Assembly: GCF_000176135.1 (NCBI RefSeq)
Contig: NZ_ACZN01000017.1
Span: 868,001-932,000, forward strand
Origin: Vibrio coralliilyticus ATCC BAA-450
Lineage (GTDB): Bacteria > Pseudomonadota > Gammaproteobacteria > Enterobacterales > Vibrionaceae
Length of the DNA stretch: 64,000 bases
Reading direction: 5' to 3'
The notes under the pieces were generated by a model that had not been told where the DNA came from, searched no databases, and was given only the letters and a program-made list of their open reading frames with translations. Positions within the stretch are counted from its first letter, which is position 1; each line of letters opens with the position of its first letter. Positions 43,181 through 51,081 of the stretch are shown one piece after another. Both the position numbers and the translations under genes were made by a program.

Positions 43181-44067
43181 ACGTAATAAAAAATACCCTA
43201 ATAATATTATCTATAGCATTTGCATTTCCTGCTTTCTCAATTGACACACTAGTGACAGAACAAGGATATAGGATTAAAATTTCGGAACAAGATAACGAGT
43301 TTGCTCCCTATTTTCTATCAATAGATAATGGAAGTAAGACGACCAAAGTTGATGAATACTTCCATGAAGGCGCAAGACCTATAATCGATTCAATGAAGAT
43401 AGTAAGCTTAGAAAACTCTAATAACCTTATAGTTCTCGTATACTGGAATGTTGCAAATCCTGAATTAAGAGGAACGGTTTATAAAACTTACGTTTATACG
43501 TTGGAAAATGGCGCTCTTTCTATAAACAAAAAAATCACTAATGATCATAATCTAGAGGGTTTCGAAGGTATATATAACGAAGGTGAAGGTGGCAATGGTC
43601 AATATCAACTAAAAGAACTACCAGAAGTAGAAGAGTATCTACTATCTAAGTATTCTCAATCTAGTAAAAAGCCAAGCAAGCTATCTATGTGTAATGACGG
43701 TACAGAAGAAGTTTTCTCATGCACTTTAGAAAACAATAAAAATGTATCTTTATGTGCCATAGGATCTAGTTTTATTTATCGATATGGAGTTCCAGATAAT
43801 ATTGAGCTTGAATATCCAAATGATGGTGAAAAACCTCTAGATTGGCGATTAATTCAAGGCCCCAGCCTGAAGCAAGAAATATTCTTCAACAAAGGAAATT
43901 ACAGCTACGTCCTTAGCTACGCAATGGATGTTGTTAATTTACATTCTGCTGAGTTCAAAGATACCTATGCTTTAGGTGTAGAACATAATGGAAAATCAGT
44001 ATTTTCTAGATCATGTAAAGAAATATCGAAACCTTTCCCTCCACACTTTGGCGGCAGATTCCAATAG
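43177..44067 (+). CDS. Exported hypothetical protein, second candidate immunity gene
   Basis: Predicted 296 aa. A signal peptide (MNVIKNTLIILSIAFAFPAF, cleaved near AFS/ID) is followed by a mature protein with no recognised catalytic motif. The C-terminal part contains SMCNDGTEEVFSCTLENNKN, VSLCAIGSSFIYRYGVPD and SRSCKE, a cysteine-bearing beta-rich segment seen in periplasmic proteins of unknown function. The ATG overlaps the preceding frameshifted gene's stop (ATGA). Composition is AT-rich like the rest of the island. The location suggests immunity or accessory function; this is inference from position. Confidence 0.65.
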   Translation: MNVIKNTLIILSIAFAFPAFSIDTLVTEQGYRIKISEQDNEFAPYFLSIDNGSKTTKVDEYFHEGARPIIDSMKIVSLENSNNLIVLVYWNVANPELRGTVYKTYVYTLENGALSINKKITNDHNLEGFEGIYNEGEGGNGQYQLKELPEVEEYLLSKYSQSSKKPSKLSMCNDGTEEVFSCTLENNKNVSLCAIGSSFIYRYGVPDNIELEYPNDGEKPLDWRLIQGPSLKQEIFFNKGNYSYVLSYAMDVVNLHSAEFKDTYALGVEHNGKSVFSRSCKEISKPFPPHFGGRFQ

Positions 44068-44071
44068 TTAA

Positions 44072-44161
44072 CCGCTAAAGGTAATTGAGAAACCAGAAAA
44101 ATACTTCTGGAATGCGCCACTAAAACGCTACACATTGCTTAGCGAGTTCCAGCAGCAATAA
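44072..44161 (+). pseudogene. Possible C-terminal gene remnant
   Basis: A 29-codon open stretch without a start codon (PLKVIEKPEKYFWNAPLKR..., ending YTLLSEFQQQ) has protein-like composition and ends in TAA just before the cyoE-side hairpin. It could be the tail of a gene eroded by rearrangement at the edge of the effector island. The evidence is only composition and position. Confidence 0.3.
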
Positions 44162-44162
44162 A

Positions 44163-44260
44163 AAGCGCCCCGTCCTTTCTCTGCTTACACAAACATGCCG
44201 GTATCGGATATCTCAGGCATAAAACCGTTATCGGCTTAGCAGGTTCAGGAAGGAGCGCTT
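44163..44260 (-). terminator. Long imperfect hairpin after cyoE, probable terminator
   Basis: Leftward, AAGCGCTCCTTCCT can pair (12 of 14) with AGGACGGGGCGCTT across a ~70-nt loop that contains a smaller ATGCC/GGCAT stem. The 3' arm is followed by TTTTTATT. It starts 7 nt after the cyoE stop. Confidence 0.45.
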
Positions 44261-44266
44261 AACTCG

Positions 44267-45133
44267 TTAGATGGGTAGTGGAATCAGCTCCAGACCCAGT
44301 ACACCACTGATGCTCATCACCACCAGCAGAGAGACTTTAAACACCGATTTCGACCATTGGACGTAATTGCTGTAGTCAACCTTGCGAAACGTCACCTGCG
44401 TCCACATAAAGCACACAACAGCGGCAACCGCTAGGTACTCATAGCCAGCCTCTCCCAATAGGAATAGAGCCAGTGAGACGGCACCAAAAGCCGCAACATA
44501 TGCCTTCATATGGCGATGAGCTTTGTTGATACCCTCTTTCACTGGCAAAACTGGAATGCCCGCGTCACGGTAATCTTGCATACGGAACATCGCAATCGCG
44601 TACGAGTGCGGCATTTGCCATAAGCAGAACATGGTAAACAGCAGAATGGCCTCAAGGCTGATGTAGTTTGTTACCGCCAGATAGCCCACCAGAGGTGGCA
44701 CTGCACCGGAAATGCTACCCACTAACGTGCCGTACACAGACGTACGCTTGTACCACATGGTGTAGAAAAACACGTAAAACACGTAGCCCAGCAGTACTAC
44801 CACTGCCGACAGCGGATTGGCGAGCTGAAACAACAAGGCGGTCCCGCTGAGCAGCATCACCAAGGCATAGACAAAAGCAACATCGATATTGATGTTACCT
44901 TTGACGGTTTCTCGATTCTGAGTGCGCTTCATCTTTTGGTCGATGTCTCGGTCAAAGATGTTGTTCACTACGCAGCCTGAAGCAATCACAAGCCCGACAC
45001 CAGCGAGTGTCGCCAGTAACAAGTTCAGACTTGCGTGCTCTGTTTTTGCGGCAAGGAAAAACCCCGCCGCAACAGATATCAGGTTGCCGAAAATGATGCC
45101 CGGTTTGGTAATAGACAAATAACTTTTCAGCAT
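44267..45133 (-). CDS. cyoE: Protoheme IX farnesyltransferase (heme O synthase)
   Basis: Predicted 288 aa with about nine membrane helices. It farnesylates heme B to heme O for the bo3 oxidase. UbiA-family aspartate motifs are NNIFDRDIDQKMKRT and YRDAGIPVLPVKEG; the start LKSYLSITKPGIIFGNLISV matches E. coli CyoE. I place the start at the ATG at 45133, 8 nt after the cyoD stop, rather than the GTG at 45181, which would overlap cyoD. It is last in the cyo operon. Confidence 0.95.
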   Translation of the reverse strand: MLKSYLSITKPGIIFGNLISVAAGFFLAAKTEHASLNLLLATLAGVGLVIASGCVVNNIFDRDIDQKMKRTQNRETVKGNINIDVAFVYALVMLLSGTALLFQLANPLSAVVVLLGYVFYVFFYTMWYKRTSVYGTLVGSISGAVPPLVGYLAVTNYISLEAILLFTMFCLWQMPHSYAIAMFRMQDYRDAGIPVLPVKEGINKAHRHMKAYVAAFGAVSLALFLLGEAGYEYLAVAAVVCFMWTQVTFRKVDYSNYVQWSKSVFKVSLLVVMSISGVLGLELIPLPI

Positions 45134-45141
45134 ACTCTGGC

Positions 45142-45453
45142 CTACAGCTTCATGTTGACGTTCATGTTGTAGATGATCCACACCGAGCCAGCGATAAGAA
45201 TCAAGACAACGATGGCTGTAAACATCAGTGACACTAGGTTCCAGCGACCATCGGAGGTTTTTACTTCCATATGCAGGAAGTACTTAAAGTGCACAAAGAT
45301 TTGTACCAGAGCACAACCAAACAGAAGAACATATGTCGTCGTGTCAGGCAGCGATTGCGTCCACACAAAGTAGAACGGAATCACGGTCAAAATCAGAGAT
45401 GCAACGAAACCTTTAACGTAATCCGACGCACCCGTTTCCAGATGTTGATCCAT
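45142..45453 (-). CDS. cyoD: Cytochrome o ubiquinol oxidase subunit IV
   Basis: Predicted 103 aa (E. coli ~109) with three membrane helices: YVKGFVASLILTVIPFYFVW, TTYVLLFGCALVQIFVHFKYF and a C-terminal helix. It is a non-catalytic stabilising subunit of the bo3 oxidase. The start at 45453 overlaps the cyoC stop as TAATG and has a GGGGGT site; the upstream frame to 45498 lies inside cyoC. Confidence 0.93.
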   Translation of the reverse strand: MDQHLETGASDYVKGFVASLILTVIPFYFVWTQSLPDTTTYVLLFGCALVQIFVHFKYFLHMEVKTSDGRWNLVSLMFTAIVVLILIAGSVWIIYNMNVNMKL

Positions 45454-46049
45454 TACATTACCCCCAACAAGTAAACGATGGTGAAAACACAGATCCAAAC
45501 AATGTCTAGGAAGTGCCAGAACAGGCTCAGGCAGTTAAAGCGCATCGCCATATTGTCGTTAAGACCTTTCGTCGACAGTTGGTGATAGCACACCGCCAGC
45601 CAGATAAGACCAAACGTCACGTGCAGGCCGTGAGTGCCCACCAGCGTGAAGAACGCAGAAAGAAATGCGCTCGCCTGTGGGCCGTAGCCCTCAGCAATCA
45701 AGTGATGGAACTCGTACACTTCCATGCCAATAAAGCCAAGCCCGAGCAAGAAAGTTACTTGCAACCAACGCTTTAAGCCCGCGACATCTTTGCGTTTCAT
45801 CGCAATCATGCCAAAGCCAAACGTAATACTACTGAACAGCAGCAGCATGGTTTCAACGAACACAAATGGCAGTTCGAAAATATCTTTACCTGTCGGCCCG
45901 CTAATCGAGCCGCTTTCTAGCACTGCGTAGGTCGCAAACAGGGTCGCAAACAGTACGCAGTCACTCATCAGGTAAACCCAGAAACCAAACAGCTTGTTGC
46001 CGCTGGTATCGTGGTGATCATGATCGTGAGACGCGATGTTAGCTTGCAT
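45453..46049 (-). CDS. cyoC: Cytochrome o ubiquinol oxidase subunit III
   Basis: Predicted 198 aa with five membrane helices, a COX3-like subunit. It shows GFWVYLMSDCVLFATLFATY, a conserved glutamate region FVETMLLLFSSITFG, and GTHGLHVTFGLIWLAVCYHQ. The start overlaps the cyoB stop by 11 bp. Operon position and length fit. Confidence 0.96.
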   Translation of the reverse strand: MQANIASHDHDHHDTSGNKLFGFWVYLMSDCVLFATLFATYAVLESGSISGPTGKDIFELPFVFVETMLLLFSSITFGFGMIAMKRKDVAGLKRWLQVTFLLGLGFIGMEVYEFHHLIAEGYGPQASAFLSAFFTLVGTHGLHVTFGLIWLAVCYHQLSTKGLNDNMAMRFNCLSLFWHFLDIVWICVFTIVYLLGVM

Positions 46050-48075
46050 ACGTCACCTCCAGATCGTCTTTCTTATTATCATCTTGCACAGGTTTTTTAT
46101 TCGCTTCTTCAAACTGAGCACGGCGCTCAGCTTCAATCGCTTTTATCTCTTCGACTTCAACGTAGTAGTCCACGTCATCGTTGTAGCTATGTTGAATACA
46201 GGTCACGATGATGCCGACGAAACTCGCTGCTGCCAGCCACCAGATGTACCAAATCATCGCAAAACCAAATACCAGCGCCCATGCAGACACATAAATACCT
46301 GTAGGCGTGTTCTTCGGCATATGGATGCGTTCGTATTCCACTTCTTTGGTTGGGTCGAAATCACCGCTCTGCTTCTGATACCAGAATGCGTCTAGCTCGT
46401 CGCCTTTTGGTAAATGCGCGAAGTTGTAGAACGGCGGAGGTGAAGACGTCGCCCACTCAAACGTACGGCCACCCCATGGGTCACCTGTCAGATCACGATT
46501 CTGTTCGCGATCACGGATACTGACGTAGATCTGGATGAACTGGCATATGACGCCCATCGCAATCACAGCAGTACCTGCCGCAGCAACAGCCAGCAGAGGG
46601 AAGTACTCTGGGTTAATGTCTTGGCTCAAGCGACGAGTCATGCCCATAAAGCCCAGTGCGTACAGTGGTAGGAAAGCCATCAGGAAGCCGACAATCCAAA
46701 GATAGAATGCACGCTTGCCCCACGCTTCGTTCATCGTGAAGCCAGTCGCTTTCGGGAACCAGTAAGTGATTGCCGCAAAACAACCAAACACCACACCACC
46801 GATGATGACGTTATGGAAGTGCGCGATCAGAAATACTGAGTTATGAAGAACAAAGTCAGCACCCGGAACCGCCATCAGTACGCCAGTCATACCACCGACT
46901 GAGAAGGTGATCAGGAAGCCTACCGTCCACATCATTGGTGTGGTAAAGCGAATGCGGCCTTTGTACATGGTGAACAACCAGTTGAAAATCTTCACCCCAG
47001 TTGGGATGGAAATGATCATGGTTGCAATACCGAAGAAGGCGTTAACGTTCGCCCCCGATCCCATGGTGAAGAAGTGGTGGAGCCATACAACAAACGCCAG
47101 AATGGTAATCACAACCGTTGCCCACACCAGCGAGGTGTAACCAAACAATTTCTTGCGAGAGAAGGTCGCGGTCACTTCCGAGAACACACCAAAAATTGGC
47201 AGGATCAGGATATACACCTCAGGGTGGCCCCATGCCCAAATCAAGTTGACGTACATCATCACGTTGCCGCCAAGATCATTGGTGAAGAAATGGAATCCGA
47301 GGTATCGATCCAGTGTCAGCAATGCAATCGTCACTGTCAGGATTGGGAACGAGATGATGATAAGGATGTTGGCACATAGAGACGCCCAAGTGAAAACGGG
47401 CATCTTCATCATTGGCATAGACGGAGTACGCATACGCAGGATGGTGGCGAAGAAGTTCACACCCGTCAGCGTGGTACCGACACCAGATATCTGCAAGGCC
47501 CATATCCAATAATCGACCCCAACTCCTGGGCTAGCATCAATACCCGACAGAGGCGGATATGCTAACCAGCCAGTACGACCAAATTCACCTAAGCCTAGCG
47601 ACATATTGGTCAGGATGACACCAACAATAAACAACCAGAAACTGAGGTTGTTCAGATACGGAAAGGCAACATCACGAGCACCAATCTGCAACGGAACAAT
47701 GATGTTCATCAGGCCGATAACCAGAGGCATCGCGACGAAGAAAATCATGATCACGCCGTGCGCGGTGAAAATCTGGTCATAGTGATGAGGCGGCAGGTAA
47801 CCCGCTTCACCCGCAGAAGACAGCAACTGCTGACTGCGCATCATGACGGCGTCGGCAAATCCGCGCACAAGCATCACCATCGCAACTGCGATGTACATAA
47901 AGCCGAGTTTTTTGTGGTCTACTGACGTAAACCATTCGTTCCACAGGTACTGCCATTTCCCTGCTTTGGTCACCGCGACAACCACTGCCAAACCAACCAA
48001 AGCGACAATCGCTAAGGTGATGACGATGATGGGTTCGTGGTATGGAATTGAATCGAGAGTTAATCTTCCAAACAT
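46039..48075 (-). CDS. cyoB: Cytochrome o ubiquinol oxidase subunit I
   Basis: Predicted 678 aa with 15 membrane helices. It is the heme-copper catalytic subunit that reduces oxygen and pumps protons. It contains the CuB/heme ligand segment WAWGHPEVYILILPIFGVFS, VVWLHHFFTMGSG and the heme-ligand helix VLHNSVFLIAHFHNVIIGG, all with conserved histidines. The D-channel and K-channel helices appear intact by eye. Its start overlaps the cyoA stop (TAATG). Confidence 0.97.
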   Translation of the reverse strand: MFGRLTLDSIPYHEPIIVITLAIVALVGLAVVVAVTKAGKWQYLWNEWFTSVDHKKLGFMYIAVAMVMLVRGFADAVMMRSQQLLSSAGEAGYLPPHHYDQIFTAHGVIMIFFVAMPLVIGLMNIIVPLQIGARDVAFPYLNNLSFWLFIVGVILTNMSLGLGEFGRTGWLAYPPLSGIDASPGVGVDYWIWALQISGVGTTLTGVNFFATILRMRTPSMPMMKMPVFTWASLCANILIIISFPILTVTIALLTLDRYLGFHFFTNDLGGNVMMYVNLIWAWGHPEVYILILPIFGVFSEVTATFSRKKLFGYTSLVWATVVITILAFVVWLHHFFTMGSGANVNAFFGIATMIISIPTGVKIFNWLFTMYKGRIRFTTPMMWTVGFLITFSVGGMTGVLMAVPGADFVLHNSVFLIAHFHNVIIGGVVFGCFAAITYWFPKATGFTMNEAWGKRAFYLWIVGFLMAFLPLYALGFMGMTRRLSQDINPEYFPLLAVAAAGTAVIAMGVICQFIQIYVSIRDREQNRDLTGDPWGGRTFEWATSSPPPFYNFAHLPKGDELDAFWYQKQSGDFDPTKEVEYERIHMPKNTPTGIYVSAWALVFGFAMIWYIWWLAAASFVGIIVTCIQHSYNDDVDYYVEVEEIKAIEAERRAQFEEANKKPVQDDNKKDDLEVTYAS

Positions 48076-48962
48076 TACGATTGTCCTTGGTTTTCAGGCA
48101 AACAGTTCATTGAACCAGGATGCTGGGTCACGACATCAGTAAACAAAAACGGTGGCACACTGGAGAACAGCGTGACTGGCTCAGCGACACTTGGTGCTGC
48201 CAGCGAGCGGAATTGCTCCCAGTCTTCGATGCGATCTGGGCTGGCTTTCACCTTCTGCACCCAGTTCAGGAATGCCGCGCGATCAGGCATAGCGGACGCA
48301 GTAAACTTCATCTGCGAGAAACCTTTGCCGCTGTAGTTCGAAGCAAAGCCTTTGTAATCGCCTTCGTGGTTAGCAATCAGGTTCAGCTTGGTCACCATGC
48401 CCGGCATCGCGTATATCTGTGTCCCAAGGCGTGGGATAAAGAACGCGTTCATAATGTTGTCTGACGTCAGTTTGAAATTGACCGGGACATCTTTCGGAAA
48501 CGCAACGTAGTTAACCGTTGCAATGTGTTCTTCCGGATAGATGAACAGCCATTTCCAGTCGAGTGACACCACTTCAATCGTCATGGGTTTCACATCACTC
48601 ACCAGAGGCTTGGACGGCTCCAGTTCGTGCGTTGAACGCCATGTAATGGTGGCAAGAATCGCGATGATGATGATTGGAATCGTCCATACCACCACTTCGA
48701 TCTTGGTCGAGTGAGCCCATTCAGGCGCGTACTCTTCGTCGGTGTTGGTCGCTCGGTATCGGTAGGCGAAGTAAATCGTCATCAGAATCACGGGGATCAC
48801 AACGATCAACATCAGCAAAAGAGCAGTAATAATCAGCTCTTTTTCCTGGACACCAATAGCACCTTTCGGGTCAAGCAAAGCAGAATTACATCCTGAGAGC
48901 ATCAGAATGGCGGTCACCAAACTTCCCCTCGACAAGATGCGTTTATATCTTGAGGCTTCCAT
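48075..48962 (-). CDS. cyoA: Cytochrome o ubiquinol oxidase subunit II, lipoprotein
   Basis: Predicted 295 aa. The lipobox MLSGC near residue 25 gives a lipid-anchored N-terminus, followed by two TM helices and a periplasmic cupredoxin domain. That domain lacks the CuA cysteine pair, as expected for a quinol oxidase (segments WKWLFIYPEEHIATVNYVAF, NAFFIPRLGTQIYAMPGM). It is the first gene of cyoABCDE, preceded by a 634-bp region with a CRP site. Confidence 0.95.
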   Translation of the reverse strand: MEASRYKRILSRGSLVTAILMLSGCNSALLDPKGAIGVQEKELIITALLLMLIVVIPVILMTIYFAYRYRATNTDEEYAPEWAHSTKIEVVVWTIPIIIIAILATITWRSTHELEPSKPLVSDVKPMTIEVVSLDWKWLFIYPEEHIATVNYVAFPKDVPVNFKLTSDNIMNAFFIPRLGTQIYAMPGMVTKLNLIANHEGDYKGFASNYSGKGFSQMKFTASAMPDRAAFLNWVQKVKASPDRIEDWEQFRSLAAPSVAEPVTLFSSVPPFLFTDVVTQHPGSMNCLPENQGQS

Positions 48963-49388
48963 TAACTTTCTCGATGTTTGTCCGGTTGCAGGTCAATGCC
49001 TGAAGGCCGGTTGTTATAGTCATTAGAATGTTTATGTGTTGAGCATGTGCAGCATCGCAAAGCAAAGTGCGGGGTTATCAAATAAGCAATCCGGTTAAAA
49101 ACCATGCTACTTATATGGTTTAATTGTTACACTTCGAAATACAATGTTACATTCTGCGCATTATGCTTAGATCGAAATTGAAGCTCATCTGTCGAACTTG
49201 GAAACTAACCTTCCATTTCTGAAATTGACGCACTGAAGAACACCTGCTTACGTTCCACAACACTGATAACGTGCCACATAAGAAAGCTATGAAAGATAAG
49301 GGATAGCTGCTGATTTACAGCTCAATTAAGCAATAGGTCATTTGTTCGCCTTTAACGAGCTAAACAGCTCGATCTACAGACAGAGAAA

Positions 49389-49404
49389 TGTGACATCAAT
49401 CACA
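49389..49404. promoter_or_regulatory. Consensus CRP (cAMP receptor protein) site
   Basis: TGTGACATCAATCACA is a perfect TGTGA-N6-TCACA dyad. The nearest downstream gene is cyoA (~430 bp leftward). E. coli cyo is known to be CRP-responsive, so cyo is the likely target. An sRNA promoter is an alternative. Confidence 0.8.
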
Positions 49405-49540
49405 TCATGGAATTCACGTAGTTTTTGATGGGTATTCACGGTAAAAATCACCTGCAGCACCAATGTATTCATCAATAAAATCATTACGACCTTATTGACG
49501 CTATGATGAACAATGCGACTACACGCCAAGCAGAGAAGGT

Positions 49541-49568
49541 AAAAAAATCCCCATCATAAGACGGGGAT
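49541..49568 (-). terminator. Terminator at the end of the leftward sugar-acid operon
   Basis: Leftward, the stem ATCCCC/GGGGAT is followed by TTTTTTT. It lies 29 bp after the Rid gene stop. Confidence 0.92.
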
Positions 49569-49596
49569 CGAAGATGAGATTGGAGTGAGCGAAAAG

Positions 49597-49962
49597 CTAC
49601 TGAAAGCGTTCCCCAGCCGCGGCAACAAACGCCATTTCGACCAGAAGATCAGGGTTCGCCAGCTCCACTTTGACACATGCGCGGCTCGGTGCCGTTCCTT
49701 GCGGAAACCAGTTATCCCACTCTTGGTTTAATGCATCAAAATGAGCAAAATCAGTCACATATATGGTGACTGACAAAATACGCGACTTATCGCTATCGAC
49801 ACTGCTAAGCATTTGTTCTGCCTGAGCAAAAATCTGCTGAACCTGACCTTGCATGTCAGCAGAAGTATCGCTCTCTGCGACTTCGACAAAATGTGCGATG
49901 CCATTAAATACGGTCACGTCAGACCAACGTTTGGTGGGGTTAATTCGGTGTACTTGTTTCAT
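49597..49962 (-). CDS. RidA-family protein (distal copy)
   Basis: Predicted 121 aa. It is a Rid/YjgF/UK114 trimer-forming protein that hydrolyses reactive enamine/imine intermediates made by PLP dehydratases. It retains the active-site arginine region (APSRACVKVELANPDLLVEM) and the glutamate near the C-terminus is replaced by a methionine context, so the specificity may differ from true RidA. The ATG at 49962 is chosen; a TTG at 49986 overlaps the lactonase stop. It is last in the leftward operon (see the pathway finding). Confidence 0.85.
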   Translation of the reverse strand: MKQVHRINPTKRWSDVTVFNGIAHFVEVAESDTSADMQGQVQQIFAQAEQMLSSVDSDKSRILSVTIYVTDFAHFDALNQEWDNWFPQGTAPSRACVKVELANPDLLVEMAFVAAAGERFQ

Positions 49963-49975
49963 TTGATTCTCAATA

Positions 49976-51004
49976 TTAGTGCTCAATCAGACAAACAGGT
50001 GCATCAATTTGGCACTGGTAATTTGCCGGACTCAGGAGACCTGTTGATTGGCAACGTAGGTAGCTAGCGAGATTATTAGAATGTTGATTGGCGACAATTA
50101 GCCAGTTGCCATCAGATGATAGCGTAAAGTCCCGCGGAAACTGGCCCTGACAATCTTGCGCCGCTAACCACGAAGGTAACCCATCTACCAGCTCGAAAAT
50201 ACTAATCGCATTCTGCTGACGACAAGAAACGTAGATAAAGCGCTCATCACAAGACAGCTTGATCGCTGCGGCGGCCTCTCCTTTTGGCTGGCCGGGCAGC
50301 AAGTCGCACTGGTCTACCATACGCCAGTGGTTACCTTCCTTAGTCAGCGTAATCAGCGTTTCCGCTAGCTCGCATACAACGTAAGCCATGTCTTCATCGC
50401 CATTCATCACCAGATGCCTAGGGCCACAGCCGGAGGGCAGTGAGATGGTTTGATGAAGTTGGAACTGGTCACTTTGTGTATCAATGTCATAGAGATGCAG
50501 CGAATCACTACCCAAATCGACCACAGCCAACTGAGGTGTGTGATTTAAAAACTGCACCTGATGAGCATGCGGCGATTGCTGACGCTCACTGTTCGCGCCT
50601 TTACCATCCACAAACAGGTCCGCGACGAGTTTGAGCGGCTTTCCATCGCCATCCAGCACGTAGACATTCACATTTCCGGAACCATAATTGGCCACCGCCG
50701 CATATCGCTGTTGGCAATCCACATCAATATGACAAGGGTAGTCACCTTCAATGGCCAACACGCCAGAAAGAGCATCCGACTGAAACACCAAAGCAGCACT
50801 GTCGGAGCGGGAAACTTCAGAAAATGTATAAAGACCAGAGGAAGTATGAGTGAGGTAAGAGGGATTGCGTATCACCATGGCATCATCAAGTCGCGTCAGT
50901 TCCCCCGAAGAGGTGTTTAGACTCACTTGAGCAATACCCTGGCTCTGACTTGGATCGTCGGTATAGGTACCAACATAAAAATGTAAGTGATTACTTGCTT
51001 TCAT
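49976..51004 (-). CDS. Seven-bladed beta-propeller lactonase (6-phosphogluconolactonase-like)
   Basis: Predicted 342 aa. It is a Lactonase/Pgl (YbhE) family beta-propeller: HFYVGTYTDDPSQSQGI, YAAVANYGSGNVNVYVLDGD, GCGPRHLVMNGDEDMAYVVC, YVSCRQQNAISIFELVDG and FPRDFTLSSDGNWLIVANQH are the blade motifs. There is no signal peptide. Family enzymes open 1,5-lactones of sugar acids. In this operon the natural substrate may be an N-acetylglucosaminate lactone rather than 6-phosphogluconolactone. It is coupled to the following Rid gene (13-bp gap). Confidence 0.88.
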   Translation of the reverse strand: MKASNHLHFYVGTYTDDPSQSQGIAQVSLNTSSGELTRLDDAMVIRNPSYLTHTSSGLYTFSEVSRSDSAALVFQSDALSGVLAIEGDYPCHIDVDCQQRYAAVANYGSGNVNVYVLDGDGKPLKLVADLFVDGKGANSERQQSPHAHQVQFLNHTPQLAVVDLGSDSLHLYDIDTQSDQFQLHQTISLPSGCGPRHLVMNGDEDMAYVVCELAETLITLTKEGNHWRMVDQCDLLPGQPKGEAAAAIKLSCDERFIYVSCRQQNAISIFELVDGLPSWLAAQDCQGQFPRDFTLSSDGNWLIVANQHSNNLASYLRCQSTGLLSPANYQCQIDAPVCLIEH

Positions 51005-51081
51005 TATTGACCAGATAAATAAAACATTAGACTCTTAATACATTGCCGCCAACATACGTTGACGGCAATGCCAAAAGTCAA

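Larger units (their letters stand above)
48963..49596. other. 634-bp region upstream of cyoABCDE
   Basis: No protein-coding gene is supported. It contains the terminator of the leftward Rid gene (49541-49568), a consensus CRP site (49389-49404) and a small perfect hairpin CGAGCTAAACAGCTCG (49356-49371). The remaining ~390 bp up to cyoA are either a long leader, additional regulatory sites or an unrecognised small RNA. Confidence 0.5.

Noticed and set aside
44668..44850. Rightward frames inside cyoE and other cyo genes
   Set aside because: All are shadows of the leftward cyo genes.
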